DNA from: Aquabacter sp. L1I39
GTDB taxonomy: Bacteria > Pseudomonadota > Alphaproteobacteria > Rhizobiales > Xanthobacteraceae
NCBI RefSeq assembly: GCF_017742835.1
Contig: NZ_CP072392.1
Coordinates: 3,867,695-3,931,694 of the forward strand
DNA length: 64,000 bases
Direction: 5' to 3'
Shown here: in pieces, positions 8,581 through 20,651 of the stretch
Layout: every line of letters begins with the position of its first letter
How positions within the stretch are numbered: position 1 is the stretch's first letter
Made by a program: the position numbers and the translations under genes
Notes under the pieces: model-generated
Seen by the model: only the letters and a program-made list of their open reading frames with translations
Database searches by the model: none
Told to the model about the DNA's origin: nothing

Positions 8581-9393
8581 ATGACCACCGCGCCCGTCTC
8601 CCCCGATTTTGCCGAGGACGCGCTGCCCTCGGAGGCGGCGGACGGGGCCTTCGTCGTGGATATTGACGGGTTCGAGGGGCCGCTCGACCTGCTGCTCGCC
8701 TTGGCGCGCACCCAGAAGGTGGACCTCACCCGCCTGTCCATCCTGGCTTTGGCCAACCAGTATCTCGCCTTCATCGAGGCGGCACGGAAGGTGCGCCTGG
8801 AACTGGCCGCCGACTATCTGGTGATGGCGGCGTGGCTCGCCTACCTGAAATCCCGCCTGCTCCTGCCGCCCCCGCCCCGCGAGGACGGGCCGAGCGCGGA
8901 AGAGCTGGCGGACGCCTTCGCCCGGCGCTTGCGGCATCTGGAGCGCATCCGGCAGGCCGCCGAGAAGCTGATGGCGCGCAAGCGTCTCGGCATCGACGTC
9001 TTCCCCCGCGCCCAGGTAGAGGCGCCGGAGGTGGAGGGCAAGGTCACCTATACGGCAACGCTCTATGACCTTCTCTCCGCCTACGCCGCCCAGCGCCAGA
9101 AGAAGGCGCTGTCCTATGTGACGCTGAAGACCCGCGCGGTGTGGTCGCTGGCGGACGCCCGCGCGCGGCTGGAGCGGCTTGTGGGCATGACGGGGGATTG
9201 GATCCGGCTCGACCAGTTCCTGATCGAATATCTCACCGAGCCGGACCAGCGGGCCACCGCCATCGCCTCCAGCTTCACCGCAAGCCTCGAACTGGTGAAG
9301 GAGGGCCTCCTGGACATCCGCCAGGACGCCCATTTCGCCCCGCTCTGGCTGCGGCCGCGGGCAGATGGCACCAGCGGGGAGGGCGGTGCATGA
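8581..9393 (+). CDS. scpA: Segregation and condensation protein A
   Basis: Kleisin subunit of the SMC-ScpA-ScpB condensin that compacts and segregates the chromosome. The N-terminal signature F-E-G-P-L-D-L-L-L-x-L-A-R is at about residues 30-42, and D-Y-L-V-M-A-A-W-L-A-Y-L-K-S-R-L-L-L-P follows. A C-terminal winged-helix-like segment completes the 270-residue protein, a normal length. It overlaps scpB by 4 bp (ATGA). The smc gene itself is not in the window. Confidence 0.96.
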   Translation: MTTAPVSPDFAEDALPSEAADGAFVVDIDGFEGPLDLLLALARTQKVDLTRLSILALANQYLAFIEAARKVRLELAADYLVMAAWLAYLKSRLLLPPPPREDGPSAEELADAFARRLRHLERIRQAAEKLMARKRLGIDVFPRAQVEAPEVEGKVTYTATLYDLLSAYAAQRQKKALSYVTLKTRAVWSLADARARLERLVGMTGDWIRLDQFLIEYLTEPDQRATAIASSFTASLELVKEGLLDIRQDAHFAPLWLRPRADGTSGEGGA

Positions 9394-10118
9394 GCGCGCC
9401 CAAAACCCCCGCCAGCCGGTCCGCGCCCCGCATCGACCTGTTCGACGAACGTCCGCTGGACGCGCGCGAGGAGGCGCTCGTCCGGGACATTCGCGTCATC
9501 GAAGCCTTGCTCTTCACCGCTACCGCCCCGGTGACGGCCCGCGAGATGGCGCCTCACTTGACGCGCGAGGCGGACATCGGCGCGCTCATGGACGTTTTGA
9601 CCGCCGATTATGCCCGCCGGGGGGTCAATATCCTCAAGGTGGCCGGCGGCTGGATGTTGCGCACCGCGCCGGACCTTGCCCATCTGCGCGCCGGTGCCGG
9701 GCCTGAGCCGCGCAAGCTCTCGCGCGCCGCCACCGAGGTGCTGGCCATCATCGCCTACCACCAGCCGGTGACCCGGGCCGAGATCGAGGAGATCCGCGGG
9801 GTCACCACCTCCAAGGGCACGCTGGACGTGCTGCTGGAAAGCGGCTGGATCCGCTTGCGGGGACGACGCAAGGCACCGGGGCGGCCGGTGACCTATGGCA
9901 CCACGTCCGCCTTCCTCATCCATTTCGGCCTGGACGCGGTGCAGGATTTGCCCGGCCTCGACGAGCTGAAGGGGGCGGGCTTGCTCGATGGCCGTATCCC
10001 GCCCGGTTTCGCCATTCCCCTGCCCAGCGACGACGATGCCTTGCGCGACGACGAGGAGCCGCTGGAGGAGACCCCGCTGGACTTCACGCTCACCTCCGGC
10101 GCGAAGGATGAGGACTGA
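9390..10118 (+). CDS. scpB: Segregation and condensation protein B
   Basis: Winged-helix partner that dimerises and binds ScpA in the condensin complex. The core shows R-V-I-E-A-L-L-F, then L-S-R-A-A-T-E-V-L-A-I-I-A-Y-H-Q-P-V-T-R-A-E-I, and L-x-x-x-G-W-I-R-x-x-G-R-R-x-x-P-G-R-P-V, all typical of ScpB. The ATG at 9390 overlaps the scpA stop, so translation is coupled; the frame is open further upstream only as an out-of-frame shadow of scpA. The C-terminal 40 residues are acidic and probably disordered. Length is 242 residues. Confidence 0.95.
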   Translation: MSAPKTPASRSAPRIDLFDERPLDAREEALVRDIRVIEALLFTATAPVTAREMAPHLTREADIGALMDVLTADYARRGVNILKVAGGWMLRTAPDLAHLRAGAGPEPRKLSRAATEVLAIIAYHQPVTRAEIEEIRGVTTSKGTLDVLLESGWIRLRGRRKAPGRPVTYGTTSAFLIHFGLDAVQDLPGLDELKGAGLLDGRIPPGFAIPLPSDDDALRDDEEPLEETPLDFTLTSGAKDED

Positions 10119-10178
10119 GGCGCCTTTCCTGTGGGAGGGCGCGCCGGATTTGCGGCGGGACGCGCTATATAGGGTCCC

Positions 10179-12041
<1,863 letters not shown>

Positions 12042-12201
12042 CGGGGGAAGGGCGGTGAGCGCCATTGCCTCCCCAATTCCCCCCTTGCTATAGGCCACGA
12101 TGAGGATTTTTCCGGAGGCCCGCCCCGTGCGGGCCATCCACGGGTCAGCAGAGGGCCACGCCGCCGATGCATCAGGGTCGGGGCGGTCCAGGGAGCAAGA
12201 C

Positions 12202-12489
12202 ATGTCCGTCGATCAGGCGACCGTACGGAGGGTGGCGCATCTGGCGCGCATCGCCGTGCGCGAAGAGGAACTTTCCGCGCTTCAGGGGGAGCTGAACGCC
12301 ATCCTTCAGTTCGTGGAGCAGCTCTCCGCCCTCGACGTGTCGGGCGTCGAGCCCATGACCGGCGTGGTGCCGCAGAACCTGCCCATGCGCGAGGACGTGG
12401 TCACCGACGGCCATTATCCCGAAAAGATCCTCGCCAATGCCCCCGAGGCCGAGGGCGGCTTCTTCACGGTTCCGAAGGTGGTGGAATGA
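12202..12489 (+). CDS. gatC: Asp-tRNA(Asn)/Glu-tRNA(Gln) amidotransferase subunit C
   Basis: Small stabilising subunit of the GatCAB transamidosome, which converts misacylated Glu-tRNA(Gln) or Asp-tRNA(Asn) to the correct amidated forms. The 95-residue protein has the family pattern [10 protein letters not shown] and [11 protein letters not shown], ending in the F-F-T-V-P-K-V-V-E motif that wraps GatA. ATG 12202 is preceded by a good AGGGAG ribosome-binding site; the upstream extension to 12100 is not family-like. It overlaps gatA by 4 bp. gatB is 3 kb downstream, separated by two other genes. Confidence 0.96.
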   Translation: MSVDQATVRRVAHLARIAVREEELSALQGELNAILQFVEQLSALDVSGVEPMTGVVPQNLPMREDVVTDGHYPEKILANAPEAEGGFFTVPKVVE

Positions 12490-13970
12490 CCGCGCTCAAC
12501 CAGCTCACCCTGACCCAGGCGCGCGAGGGCCTCGCCCAGGGCGAATTCACCGCGGTCGAACTGACCGATGCCTATCTCTCCGCCATGGAGCAGGGGCGCG
12601 ACCTCAACGCCTATGTGCTGGAAACCGCCGACAAGGCCCGCGACATGGCCAAGGCCAGCGACGAACGGATCGCCTCGGGCGATGCCGGCCCGCTGGAGGG
12701 CTTGCCCATCGGCGTCAAGGACATGTTTTGCACCGAGGGGGTGGAGACCACCGCCTGCTCGAACATCCTGAAGGGCTTCGTGCCGCAGTACGAGTCCACC
12801 GTGACGAGCCAGCTCTGGAAGGCCGGCGCGGTGATGCTGGGCAAGCTCAACAATGACGAGTTCGCCATGGGCTCGTCCAACGAGACCTCGGCCTTCGGCC
12901 CCACCGTCTCGCCTTGGCGGCGGGACGGGTCTAGCGCGCCGCTGGTGCCCGGCGGCTCGTCGGGCGGCTCGGCGGCGGCGGTGGCCGGCTTCCTGTGCGC
13001 CGGTGCCACCGGCACCGATACGGGCGGCTCCATCCGCCAGCCGGCGGCCTTCACCGGTACTGTGGGCATCAAGCCCACTTATGGCCGCTGCTCGCGCTGG
13101 GGCATCGTGGCCTATGCCTCCTCGCTCGATCAGGCCGGCCCCTTCGCCCGCACGGTGAACGACGCCGCCATCCTTTTGAAGTCCATGGCGGGCTATGACC
13201 CCAAGGATTCCACCTCGGTGAATCTGCGGGTGCCGGATTATGAGGATGCGGTGGGCCAGTCCGTGCGCGGCAAGCGCATCGGCATTCCCCGCGAATATCG
13301 CGTGGACGGCATGTCGCAGGAGATCGTCGAGCTCTGGGACCAGGGCACGGCCATGCTGCGGGACGCGGGCGCCGAGATCGTCGACATCTCCCTGCCGCAC
13401 ACCAAATACGCCCTGCCGGCCTATTATATCGTGGCGCTAGCGGAGGCCTCCTCCAACCTCGCCCGCTATGACGGCGTGCGCTATGGCCTGCGCGAGCCCG
13501 GCCGCGACGTGGTGGAGATGTATGAGCGCACCCGTGCCGCCGGCTTCGGCGCCGAGGTGCGGCGGCGCATCATGATCGGCACCTATGTGCTCTCCGCCGG
13601 CTATTACGATGCTTATTATGTGAAGGCGCAGAAGGTCCGCACCCTCATCAAGCGCGACTTCGACGACGTGTTTGCGCAGGGCGTGGATGCCGTCCTCACC
13701 CCCGCCACCCCTTCGCCCGCCTTCGGCATCGCCGAAAAGGTGAGTGCCGATCCGGTGGAGATGTATCTCAACGACGTCTTCACCGTGACGGTGAATCTGG
13801 CCGGCCTGCCGGGCCTGTCCCTGCCGGCGGGCTTCTCCGCCGATGGCCTCCCGCTGGGCCTCCAGCTTATCGGTCGCCCGTTCGAGGAAGAGACGCTGTT
13901 CTCGCTCGGCCAGGTGATCGAGGAATCCGCCGGCCGCTTCCCGGTTGAAGACATCTGGTGGGCAGATTGA
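12486..13970 (+). CDS. gatA: Asp-tRNA(Asn)/Glu-tRNA(Gln) amidotransferase subunit A
   Basis: Glutaminase subunit of GatCAB; it releases ammonia from glutamine for transfer by GatB. The amidase-signature catalytic triad is visible: K78 in G-V-K-D-M, the cis-serine in G-G-S-S-G-G (about 158), and nucleophile S182 in D-T-G-G-S-I-R-Q-P. Length is 494 residues, as expected. The start overlaps the gatC stop (ATGA), indicating coupled translation. The following chorismate-mutase-like gene starts at or just inside the gatA stop. Confidence 0.97.
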   Translation: MTALNQLTLTQAREGLAQGEFTAVELTDAYLSAMEQGRDLNAYVLETADKARDMAKASDERIASGDAGPLEGLPIGVKDMFCTEGVETTACSNILKGFVPQYESTVTSQLWKAGAVMLGKLNNDEFAMGSSNETSAFGPTVSPWRRDGSSAPLVPGGSSGGSAAAVAGFLCAGATGTDTGGSIRQPAAFTGTVGIKPTYGRCSRWGIVAYASSLDQAGPFARTVNDAAILLKSMAGYDPKDSTSVNLRVPDYEDAVGQSVRGKRIGIPREYRVDGMSQEIVELWDQGTAMLRDAGAEIVDISLPHTKYALPAYYIVALAEASSNLARYDGVRYGLREPGRDVVEMYERTRAAGFGAEVRRRIMIGTYVLSAGYYDAYYVKAQKVRTLIKRDFDDVFAQGVDAVLTPATPSPAFGIAEKVSADPVEMYLNDVFTVTVNLAGLPGLSLPAGFSADGLPLGLQLIGRPFEEETLFSLGQVIEESAGRFPVEDIWWAD

Positions 13971-13975
13971 GCCCC

Positions 13976-14278
13976 GTGCCCGAAGGCCTTCGCGCCGCAC
14001 GGGTGGAGATCGACGCCATCGACGATGCGATGGTCGATCTCCTGGTGCGGCGGCTGAAGGTGGTGGAGAAGGTGGTGGCCATCAAGGCGGAGGCGGGCAT
14101 CCCCGCCTTGCTGCCGGACCGGGTGGAAGAGGTGGTGGAGCGTGTCTGCGCCCGCGCCCGCGCCTTGGGCCTGCCGGAGGACCTGCCGGAGACCCTGTGG
14201 CGGGAAATCATCGCCTGGACCATCCGCTACGAGAATGCCCATCTCCCCGAGACGGGAGCCCCCGGCGCCTCCAATTGA
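13976..14278 (+). CDS. Chorismate mutase, AroQ type (chorismate mutase / isochorismate pyruvate-lyase family)
   Basis: A small, all-helical AroQ-fold protein of about 100 residues. It probably converts chorismate to prephenate for phenylalanine and tyrosine synthesis. Arginines in the A-R-V-E-I and V-R-R-L helices and the loop lysine in A-I-K-A-E-A-G match active-site positions of E. coli chorismate mutase. The C-terminal helix I-I-A-W-T-I-R-Y-E resembles PchB, and the usual active-site Gln appears to be Glu, so isochorismate pyruvate-lyase activity cannot be excluded. The start is uncertain: GTG 13976, TTG 13967 (overlapping the gatA stop) or GTG 13958. The stop codon lies in the loop and stem of an intrinsic terminator. 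Confidence 0.85.
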   Translation: MPEGLRAARVEIDAIDDAMVDLLVRRLKVVEKVVAIKAEAGIPALLPDRVEEVVERVCARARALGLPEDLPETLWREIIAWTIRYENAHLPETGAPGASN

Positions 14279-14292
14279 GGCGCCGTTTTTTT
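14264..14292 (+). terminator. Intrinsic terminator of the gatC-gatA-chorismate mutase unit
   Basis: Perfect 8-bp stem GGCGCCTC / GAGGCGCC around loop CAATT, followed by G and seven T. The TGA stop of the chorismate mutase gene (14276-14278) is inside the hairpin. It sits directly against the stop codon of the converging glycosyltransferase gene. Confidence 0.9.
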
Positions 14293-15316
14293 ATCCGGGC
14301 ATGCGCTTCATGAAAGAGCGCTTGAGCTTGCGCAGGCGCGCGGCGAGCGCCTCGCGGAAGGGCGCGTTGCGCTTTTCGAGCGTCCGCCGCGCCACTTCCA
14401 ATTCCCGCGCGCCCGCCCGTCCCGTCTCCACCAGCGTGTCCAGCGCCGACATGATGCGGCGATAGGGGAAGGCCTGCGCCAGGTGCGGATAGCGCAGAGC
14501 GCCGCGCCGCTCGGTGAAGGGCTGGCGCCGCAGCGGGCCGACCGACTCGGGGATATAGGCGGCCAGCAGCGCCGCCGGATCGCTCACCGCCAAGGCCGGC
14601 TCGGCCGCCAGCAGGCGGGCGCCATCCATGTGGCGTATGGCGGTGGTGGCCTGATAGTCCGGCCGCGCCCGCCAGCGCACATAGGAGGCGAGGCACTTGG
14701 CCACCAATTGGTCGGTGGAGCGCACCGGGAAATGGGCGAGGTCCGCCTTGGGCAGCAGCACCGGCGCCACATCCTTGTGCCAGTGGCTGACCCCGTGATT
14801 GCCGTCCGAGATCAGCGTCTCTGGGTGGGCGGCCAGCGCCCGGGGGACCACCACCTTGTTCACCTGCCGGGGGATGTCGAGCACATAGGTGAGCCGCGCC
14901 AGCGGGTCGGTCTCGGTGAGGTCGTCCTGCGGCTGCGGAATATAGTGCGTCATGGAAAAGGCGCCCACCGCCCCAGCGGGGAGGGCGGACAACTCCGCTT
15001 CCAGAGCGGCGCGGTCGGGCAGGGCGATGAACTCGTCCGCATCCAGCGGCAGGATGAAGTCGAACACCTCGTCCGCCATGGCCCGGTGCATGAGGGCGGT
15101 GGTGCGCACGCCCTGGTGATAGGCGCCATGGACGCCGTCGGAGACCACCACCAGCGGAACGCCCTCCGCCGCAAGGAGACGCAGGATGTCCGGCGTCGCA
15201 TCCGTGCTGCCGTCATCCACCACATAGAGGCGGTCCACGAAATGCAGGTTGTGGCGGACGAAGCGCTCGATAATGTCCGCCTCGTCCCGCGCCAAGGTTA
15301 CAGTGGCAAGCCGCAT
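14291..15316 (-). CDS. Glycosyltransferase family 2 protein
   Basis: A 341-residue protein of the short-domain glycosyltransferase type often annotated as glycosyltransferase family 2. The nucleotide-sugar fold begins T-L-A-R-D-E-A-D-I-I-E-R-F-V-R-H-N. V-V-D-D-G-S-T-D-A follows at residues 32-40, and the metal-binding D92-A-D94 lies in L-P-L-D-A-D-E-F. The C-terminal 60 residues are basic. The acceptor is unknown; a cell-surface or LPS sugar is likely by family. It is reverse to, and inserted between, gatA and gatB, so it is probably a separate transcription unit. Confidence 0.88.
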   Translation of the reverse strand: MRLATVTLARDEADIIERFVRHNLHFVDRLYVVDDGSTDATPDILRLLAAEGVPLVVVSDGVHGAYHQGVRTTALMHRAMADEVFDFILPLDADEFIALPDRAALEAELSALPAGAVGAFSMTHYIPQPQDDLTETDPLARLTYVLDIPRQVNKVVVPRALAAHPETLISDGNHGVSHWHKDVAPVLLPKADLAHFPVRSTDQLVAKCLASYVRWRARPDYQATTAIRHMDGARLLAAEPALAVSDPAALLAAYIPESVGPLRRQPFTERRGALRYPHLAQAFPYRRIMSALDTLVETGRAGARELEVARRTLEKRNAPFREALAARLRKLKRSFMKRMPG

Positions 15317-15467
15317 ATCCCGTTCCGTCGCTGACCGCCTCCGGCCGGCCGAAAGCGTCGCAGCCTATAGCACAGGTGGGCGAGGCGGTTGCCAGAGAGC
15401 CAAGCCTTCGAGTAGGGACAGAGTTTGATAAACGCGGCTCCGCCGCGCGCCAGTTGCAGGGACAGAC

Positions 15468-16964
<1,497 letters not shown>

Positions 16965-17007
16965 TCCGGTCCATTCAGCCGGGAGCGGCCGGGGCCGCGG
17001 GGAGGGG

Positions 17008-17466
17008 ATGATGGCAAAGGGTGTCCTGGCGGGCCTTCTGGCTGCGGTGAACCTCATGGCGGTCGCGCCAGCGGTCGCGGCGGAGGCGCCCAATCTCATG
17101 GGGCGCTGGGTGGCGATGGAGACGTCGGGCTCCTCGGTCGTCGTCACGCCCATGGACCAGATGAGCAAGCCGGTCGAGCCCTCCGCCCTCGCCAGCCGGC
17201 CGAGTGGCGAATCGTGGGACCTGCGCATCGACGCCCAGGACGGCCGCGCCATGGCCGGTGCGCTGATCTCCAAGGGCGGCAAGGAGCAGACTTTGCTTGG
17301 CACCTTGCGCCTGGATGGCAAGCGTCTGGTCATCGCAACGGATTTCAGTGCCGGCTCGGGCGAGTTGAATGGCGACACCATGGAATTGTGCTGGGTCGAC
17401 CTGATCCCCAACTACATCGCCACCTCCTGCACGGTGTACAAGCGGGCGCCGGCCGGGGCGAAATAA
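17008..17466 (+). CDS. Secreted protein of unknown function
   Basis: A 152-residue protein with a clear Sec signal peptide: a hydrophobic stretch around residues 5-23, with probable cleavage after A-V-A-A. The mature part resembles a small beta-rich domain: L-M-G-R-W-V near its start, then alternating charged and hydrophobic strands, and two cysteines near the C-terminus (C-W-V-D and S-C-T-V-Y). I do not recognise the family. Tandem ATGs at 17008 and 17011 follow a GGAGGGG site; the second has better spacing. It lies 43 nt after gatB and could be in the same transcript. Confidence 0.7.
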   Translation: MMAKGVLAGLLAAVNLMAVAPAVAAEAPNLMGRWVAMETSGSSVVVTPMDQMSKPVEPSALASRPSGESWDLRIDAQDGRAMAGALISKGGKEQTLLGTLRLDGKRLVIATDFSAGSGELNGDTMELCWVDLIPNYIATSCTVYKRAPAGAK

Positions 17467-17621
17467 GTGGGCGATTTCTCTCCCTCAAGCGGCCGCGCGA
17501 TGGTGTCATGGGAGGGTAGCGGGCGCCGCACCGCCGGGAAGCAGCCCTACCACAGGACCGGGTCCGGCCTTGGTCGGATCGCCGCGCCGTGCCCCTCCGC
17601 AGATGACCTTAAGGAATGACC

Positions 17622-17657
17622 CAGAGCATTTCCGAGCAAAATGGGCACCGGTTCGCG
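17622..17657 (+). repeat. Possible dispersed Rhizobiales intergenic repeat
   Basis: The stretch beginning CAGAGCATTTCCGAGC and ending CACCGGTTCGCG closely resembles a short repeat I remember from many intergenic regions of Rhizobiales genomes. Only one copy was noticed in this window, so its repeat status rests on memory. It lies between the secreted-protein gene and the lower-GC orphan gene. Confidence 0.4.
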
Positions 17658-17723
17658 GGAGAGGCGTGCATTAAGGCAAAGATAGAGAGGACACCGCGCT
17701 TTTTTACGCAAGGCTGAAGCGGT

Positions 17724-18374
17724 CTAGAATCGAGGAACTCCCATCCACTCGGTTATGCCGTTATGGAACCACATATAGACGGGCTGTGCCGTTTCATTCA
17801 CCTTCCGCTCGATGGTTTCCGTGATCTTGCAATCGGCATTCATGCTGTAGGCATCCATCACCACTTCGGACACCTGAAGGAGAAGGACCGGCGTTGTGGT
17901 CCCGCCGGTGGGAGCGGTCGCCAAAAGCATGCCGGTGGCCTTCACGATGCTCACGGCAAGCACCGCCACCGAGATGCCGCACGTCAGCTTATCGTCAACA
18001 TTCCCCATCCGCGCGATGGCGATCCCCTTCTTCAGCAGGAAGACGGTGAGATCCCGCCCTGTGAGCGACGGGTTCTTCTTCAGAAGCTCGTAAGCAATTG
18101 TGTAATGATCTGCTATGCCTTGGGCCAAGTGGTCCTGCAGACCGACTTTGACCAATCCCCCGCGCAGGGCGTGGGCGGTGCCCGACTTAACCAGGTTATG
18201 GAAGAAATCGCGACGATCCGAATTTTTTACGATGTCCTTCGCGCTTTCCTTCAGGAACAGCTTGCCGAAATCCTGGGCCGAGTAATCGTGGCCCTTTGGC
18301 GCTTCAGATTTCGCAGTCACTGCCGCCACCCTGCAAACCGATCCGGTGCAGTGGGGCGCACTTGAACAGCGCAA
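17724..18374 (-). CDS. Hypothetical protein of lower GC, possibly acquired
   Basis: I do not recognise this 216-residue product. The N-terminal half is charged and helical. Residues about 130-170 form a long hydrophobic, Thr/Gly-rich segment (S-V-A-V-L-A-V-S-I-V and A-T-A-P-T-G-G-T-T-T-P) flanked by two cysteines (in L-T-C-G and A-D-C-K). The end is aromatic (V-Y-M-W-F-H-N-G-I-T-E-W). Base composition is visibly more AT-rich than the neighbours. The only start for the full frame is TTG 18374, immediately after an in-frame TGA; GTG 18329 or 18320 are alternatives. It follows lipB by 31 nt on the same strand. An effector, a membrane-active toxin or a decayed gene are all possible. Confidence 0.5.
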   Translation of the reverse strand: MRCSSAPHCTGSVCRVAAVTAKSEAPKGHDYSAQDFGKLFLKESAKDIVKNSDRRDFFHNLVKSGTAHALRGGLVKVGLQDHLAQGIADHYTIAYELLKKNPSLTGRDLTVFLLKKGIAIARMGNVDDKLTCGISVAVLAVSIVKATGMLLATAPTGGTTTPVLLLQVSEVVMDAYSMNADCKITETIERKVNETAQPVYMWFHNGITEWMGVPRF

Positions 18375-18405
18375 TCAAGTTCAAACTGCTTTGTTTAGTG
18401 ACAAC

Positions 18406-19125
18406 TTATTTGAGGGCCAGCGTCTCCGCCCGCACCGTGGGGCCGAAAATCTCCTCGAACGCCACTTTCAGCACCGCGTCCACCTCGGCCATACCAACCA
18501 GATGGCCGAGGGCGACAAGGCTCGTCACCCCGTGCTCACGCACCCCACAGGGGACGATGCCCGAGAAGTGATCGAGGTCGGGGTCCACGTTCAGCGAGAT
18601 GCCGTGGAAGGTCACCCATTGGCGCACGCGGATGCCGATGGCGGCGATCTTGTCCTCGCCCCCCGCACGGGGCACCCAGACGCCCACACGGTCCTCCCGG
18701 CGCTCGCCAGTGACGTTGAAGGCGGAGAGCGTGCCGATGACCCAGTCCTCCAGACCCGCCACATAGCGGCGCAGGTCCGGCACGCGCCGCTTCAGGTCCA
18801 CCATCACATAGGCCACACGCTGGCCGGGCCCATGATAGGTGAACTGACCGCCGCGTCCGCTCTCGAAGACGGGGAATCGCGCGTCCAGCAGATCCTCGCG
18901 CCGCGCGCTGGTGCCGGCGGTGTAGAGCGGGGGATGTTCCACCAGCCAGACCGCTTCCGCCGCCCGGCCGGCGGCAATATCAGCGACGCGGGCCTCCATG
19001 AGTCGCACGGCCTCGGGGTAGGGGACGAGGGAATCGGCCACGATCCATTCCACCGGCAGGGCGCTGGCTTCGCGGGGCATCAGGCGGGCATTGAGGGACG
19101 AACGGCTGGAAACGGGTGCGATCAT
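18406..19125 (-). CDS. lipB: Octanoyl-[ACP]:protein octanoyltransferase
   Basis: Transfers octanoate from acyl carrier protein to lipoyl domains, the first step of protein lipoylation. The substrate-binding block [15 protein letters not shown] is intact. So are the catalytic lysine in D-K-I-A-A-I-G-I-R and the catalytic cysteine in G-I-V-P-C-G-V. ATG 19125 gives 239 residues, a usual size. An upstream ATG at 19179 would add 18 residues that are not family-like, and ATG 19080 is a third option. lipA is not in the window. Confidence 0.94.
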   Translation of the reverse strand: MIAPVSSRSSLNARLMPREASALPVEWIVADSLVPYPEAVRLMEARVADIAAGRAAEAVWLVEHPPLYTAGTSARREDLLDARFPVFESGRGGQFTYHGPGQRVAYVMVDLKRRVPDLRRYVAGLEDWVIGTLSAFNVTGERREDRVGVWVPRAGGEDKIAAIGIRVRQWVTFHGISLNVDPDLDHFSGIVPCGVREHGVTSLVALGHLVGMAEVDAVLKVAFEEIFGPTVRAETLALK

Positions 19126-19293
19126 TGGGCTGCCAAGGTTTTGACGGGGCGGCACGCCGCACTCGTCCACAGGCTTCATATAGATGTTGCGATCGTCGCT
19201 GTTGAGGCCTTGTAGCGCCGGAGTCGATCTGTTAGACGATGGCCCCCGGCGGACGGGACCTGCACAGGAAACACCGCCGAGCCTGATCTGAAT

Positions 19294-19378
19294 GCGGTCG
19301 TGGCGGAATTGGTAGACGCGCTAGCTTGAGGTGCTAGTGGGGAGACCCGTGGAGGTTCGAGTCCTCTCGTCCGCACCA
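19294..19378 (+). tRNA. tRNA-Leu (anticodon GAG)
   Basis: An 85-nt class II tRNA with an encoded CCA (19376-19378) and discriminator A. The anticodon stem CTAGC/GCTAG encloses TTGAGGT, giving anticodon GAG. The T-arm is GGAGG TTCGAGT CCTCT, and a long variable arm is present. The acceptor strands GCGGTCG and CGTCCGC pair except for a U-U at the fifth pair. A long palindromic terminator lies 30 nt downstream. Confidence 0.95.
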
Positions 19379-19408
19379 GATTGGCTGGGTTTTCCCGCCC
19401 GGTGCAGG

Positions 19409-19448
19409 GAAACGAAAAAGGCGGCCGCGAGGCCGCCTTTTTCGTTTC
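19409..19448. terminator. Bidirectional intrinsic terminator
   Basis: Perfect 18-bp stem: GAAACG, five A, GGCGGCC on the left and its exact complement on the right, around loop GCGA. The A5 and T5 flanks give T-tracts on both strands. It therefore serves the tRNA-Leu gene and the converging polysaccharide deacetylase. Confidence 0.93.
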
Positions 19449-19497
19449 TGCGTCTGGCCGGAAGTGCCGGCTGCCCGTGTGGGGCGCGGGCGTCCTC

Positions 19498-20574
19498 TCA
19501 TTCCTCCGCCGCGCCGCTCCCCGTGGCATGCGCCTGGCCATTCGGCTTGGGCGTCATGTCCGGCAGCAAGCGCGGCCAGAGCTGATTGAAGAAGGTCTCC
19601 ACCGGATTTTTCGGTGCTGGCTCTGCTTCCGCCACAGGAGCCACCGCGGGCTGCGCCAGGGGCGAGGGAACAGGCCTCGGCACGCTTGCTGGTTTGGCAG
19701 GCGTCACGGCCACGGCCGTGGTCGTCGCGGGGGCACCGGCGGGAACGGCCGCCGGCTGCACGTTGACGGTGGCGGGCGCAGCCGGCTTGCCGGGGGCGAG
19801 GGCGACCGGCGTGGTGGTCGCGGGCTCCACATGCACCACCTTGAAGCCACGCGCCTTCAACTCCTTCAGGAAGGCGGGCAACATAACGGCGGTGGAGGGC
19901 TGGATGTCGTGCAGCAGCAAGATGCCCGATCCGCGCGCCTCCAGTCGGTCCAAAGCGCGCTTCATCACCTCGTCGGGCTTCAAGTGCATCCAGTCATCGG
20001 CGACCAGATCGACGCTGAAGACCGAGATGCCGTTCTGCTGGAGATAGGATTCGTAGAACTTGGTCCGTCCCAACCCGGGAAAGCGGAAGAACGGCCCCGC
20101 ATGGGCGTTAATGGGCGCCAGCGCTGCATCTGTGGAGGCAAAGCCCTTCTGGATCTCCTGGAGGCCCGCCTCCTGGGTGAGCTTGGGGAAGATGAGGGGG
20201 TGGGTCTGGCTGTGGGTGCCGATGGAGTGGCCGTCCTGCACCACCCGCTGAAGCACAGCCGGATGGGCCCGTGCCATGGTGCCGACGATGAAGAAGGTGG
20301 CCTTCACGCACTCCGCCTTCAGCGTGTCCAGCACCCGCGTGGTGTAAGGCGGCAGGGGGCCGTCGTCGAAGGTGAGAATCACCTCGCCCTTCTGGAGGGG
20401 GATGGTCTGCTTGTATTGCAGGGTGCCCAGCAGCGGCATGGCCTTGGGATCGACGGTCACCACGCGGGAGGTTCCGAGCGCATCCGGATTGGGGCAGCCT
20501 TCCGCCGCCAGCGCGCCGCCTGCCATCGCCACCAGGGCGACGCCGGCCATAAGAAGGGAACGCATGCCCGTCAC
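19498..20574 (-). CDS. Secreted polysaccharide deacetylase with Ala/Pro-rich tail
   Basis: Exported NodB-domain (carbohydrate esterase 4) protein that probably removes acetyl groups from peptidoglycan or another surface polysaccharide. The signal peptide ends around A-L-A-A-E (residue 24). Metal and catalytic residues are seen in L-T-F-D70-D71-G-P and H121-x-x-x-H125, with R-F-P-G and L-L-H-D motifs downstream. Residues about 255-358 form a low-complexity Ala/Pro/Val/Thr tail, which could span the periplasm or bind the wall. A related deacetylase gene lies 77 nt upstream on the same strand, so the pair may be one operon. Length is 358 residues. Confidence 0.92.
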   Translation of the reverse strand: MTGMRSLLMAGVALVAMAGGALAAEGCPNPDALGTSRVVTVDPKAMPLLGTLQYKQTIPLQKGEVILTFDDGPLPPYTTRVLDTLKAECVKATFFIVGTMARAHPAVLQRVVQDGHSIGTHSQTHPLIFPKLTQEAGLQEIQKGFASTDAALAPINAHAGPFFRFPGLGRTKFYESYLQQNGISVFSVDLVADDWMHLKPDEVMKRALDRLEARGSGILLLHDIQPSTAVMLPAFLKELKARGFKVVHVEPATTTPVALAPGKPAAPATVNVQPAAVPAGAPATTTAVAVTPAKPASVPRPVPSPLAQPAVAPVAEAEPAPKNPVETFFNQLWPRLLPDMTPKPNGQAHATGSGAAEE

Positions 20575-20651
20575 TCCCGTTAACCCCGTGGGGCCATCCC
20601 ACGAATCCCTTGAGCCGCAGGCGCCCGGCGGCGGCTCAGCAAGAGAAGCTC

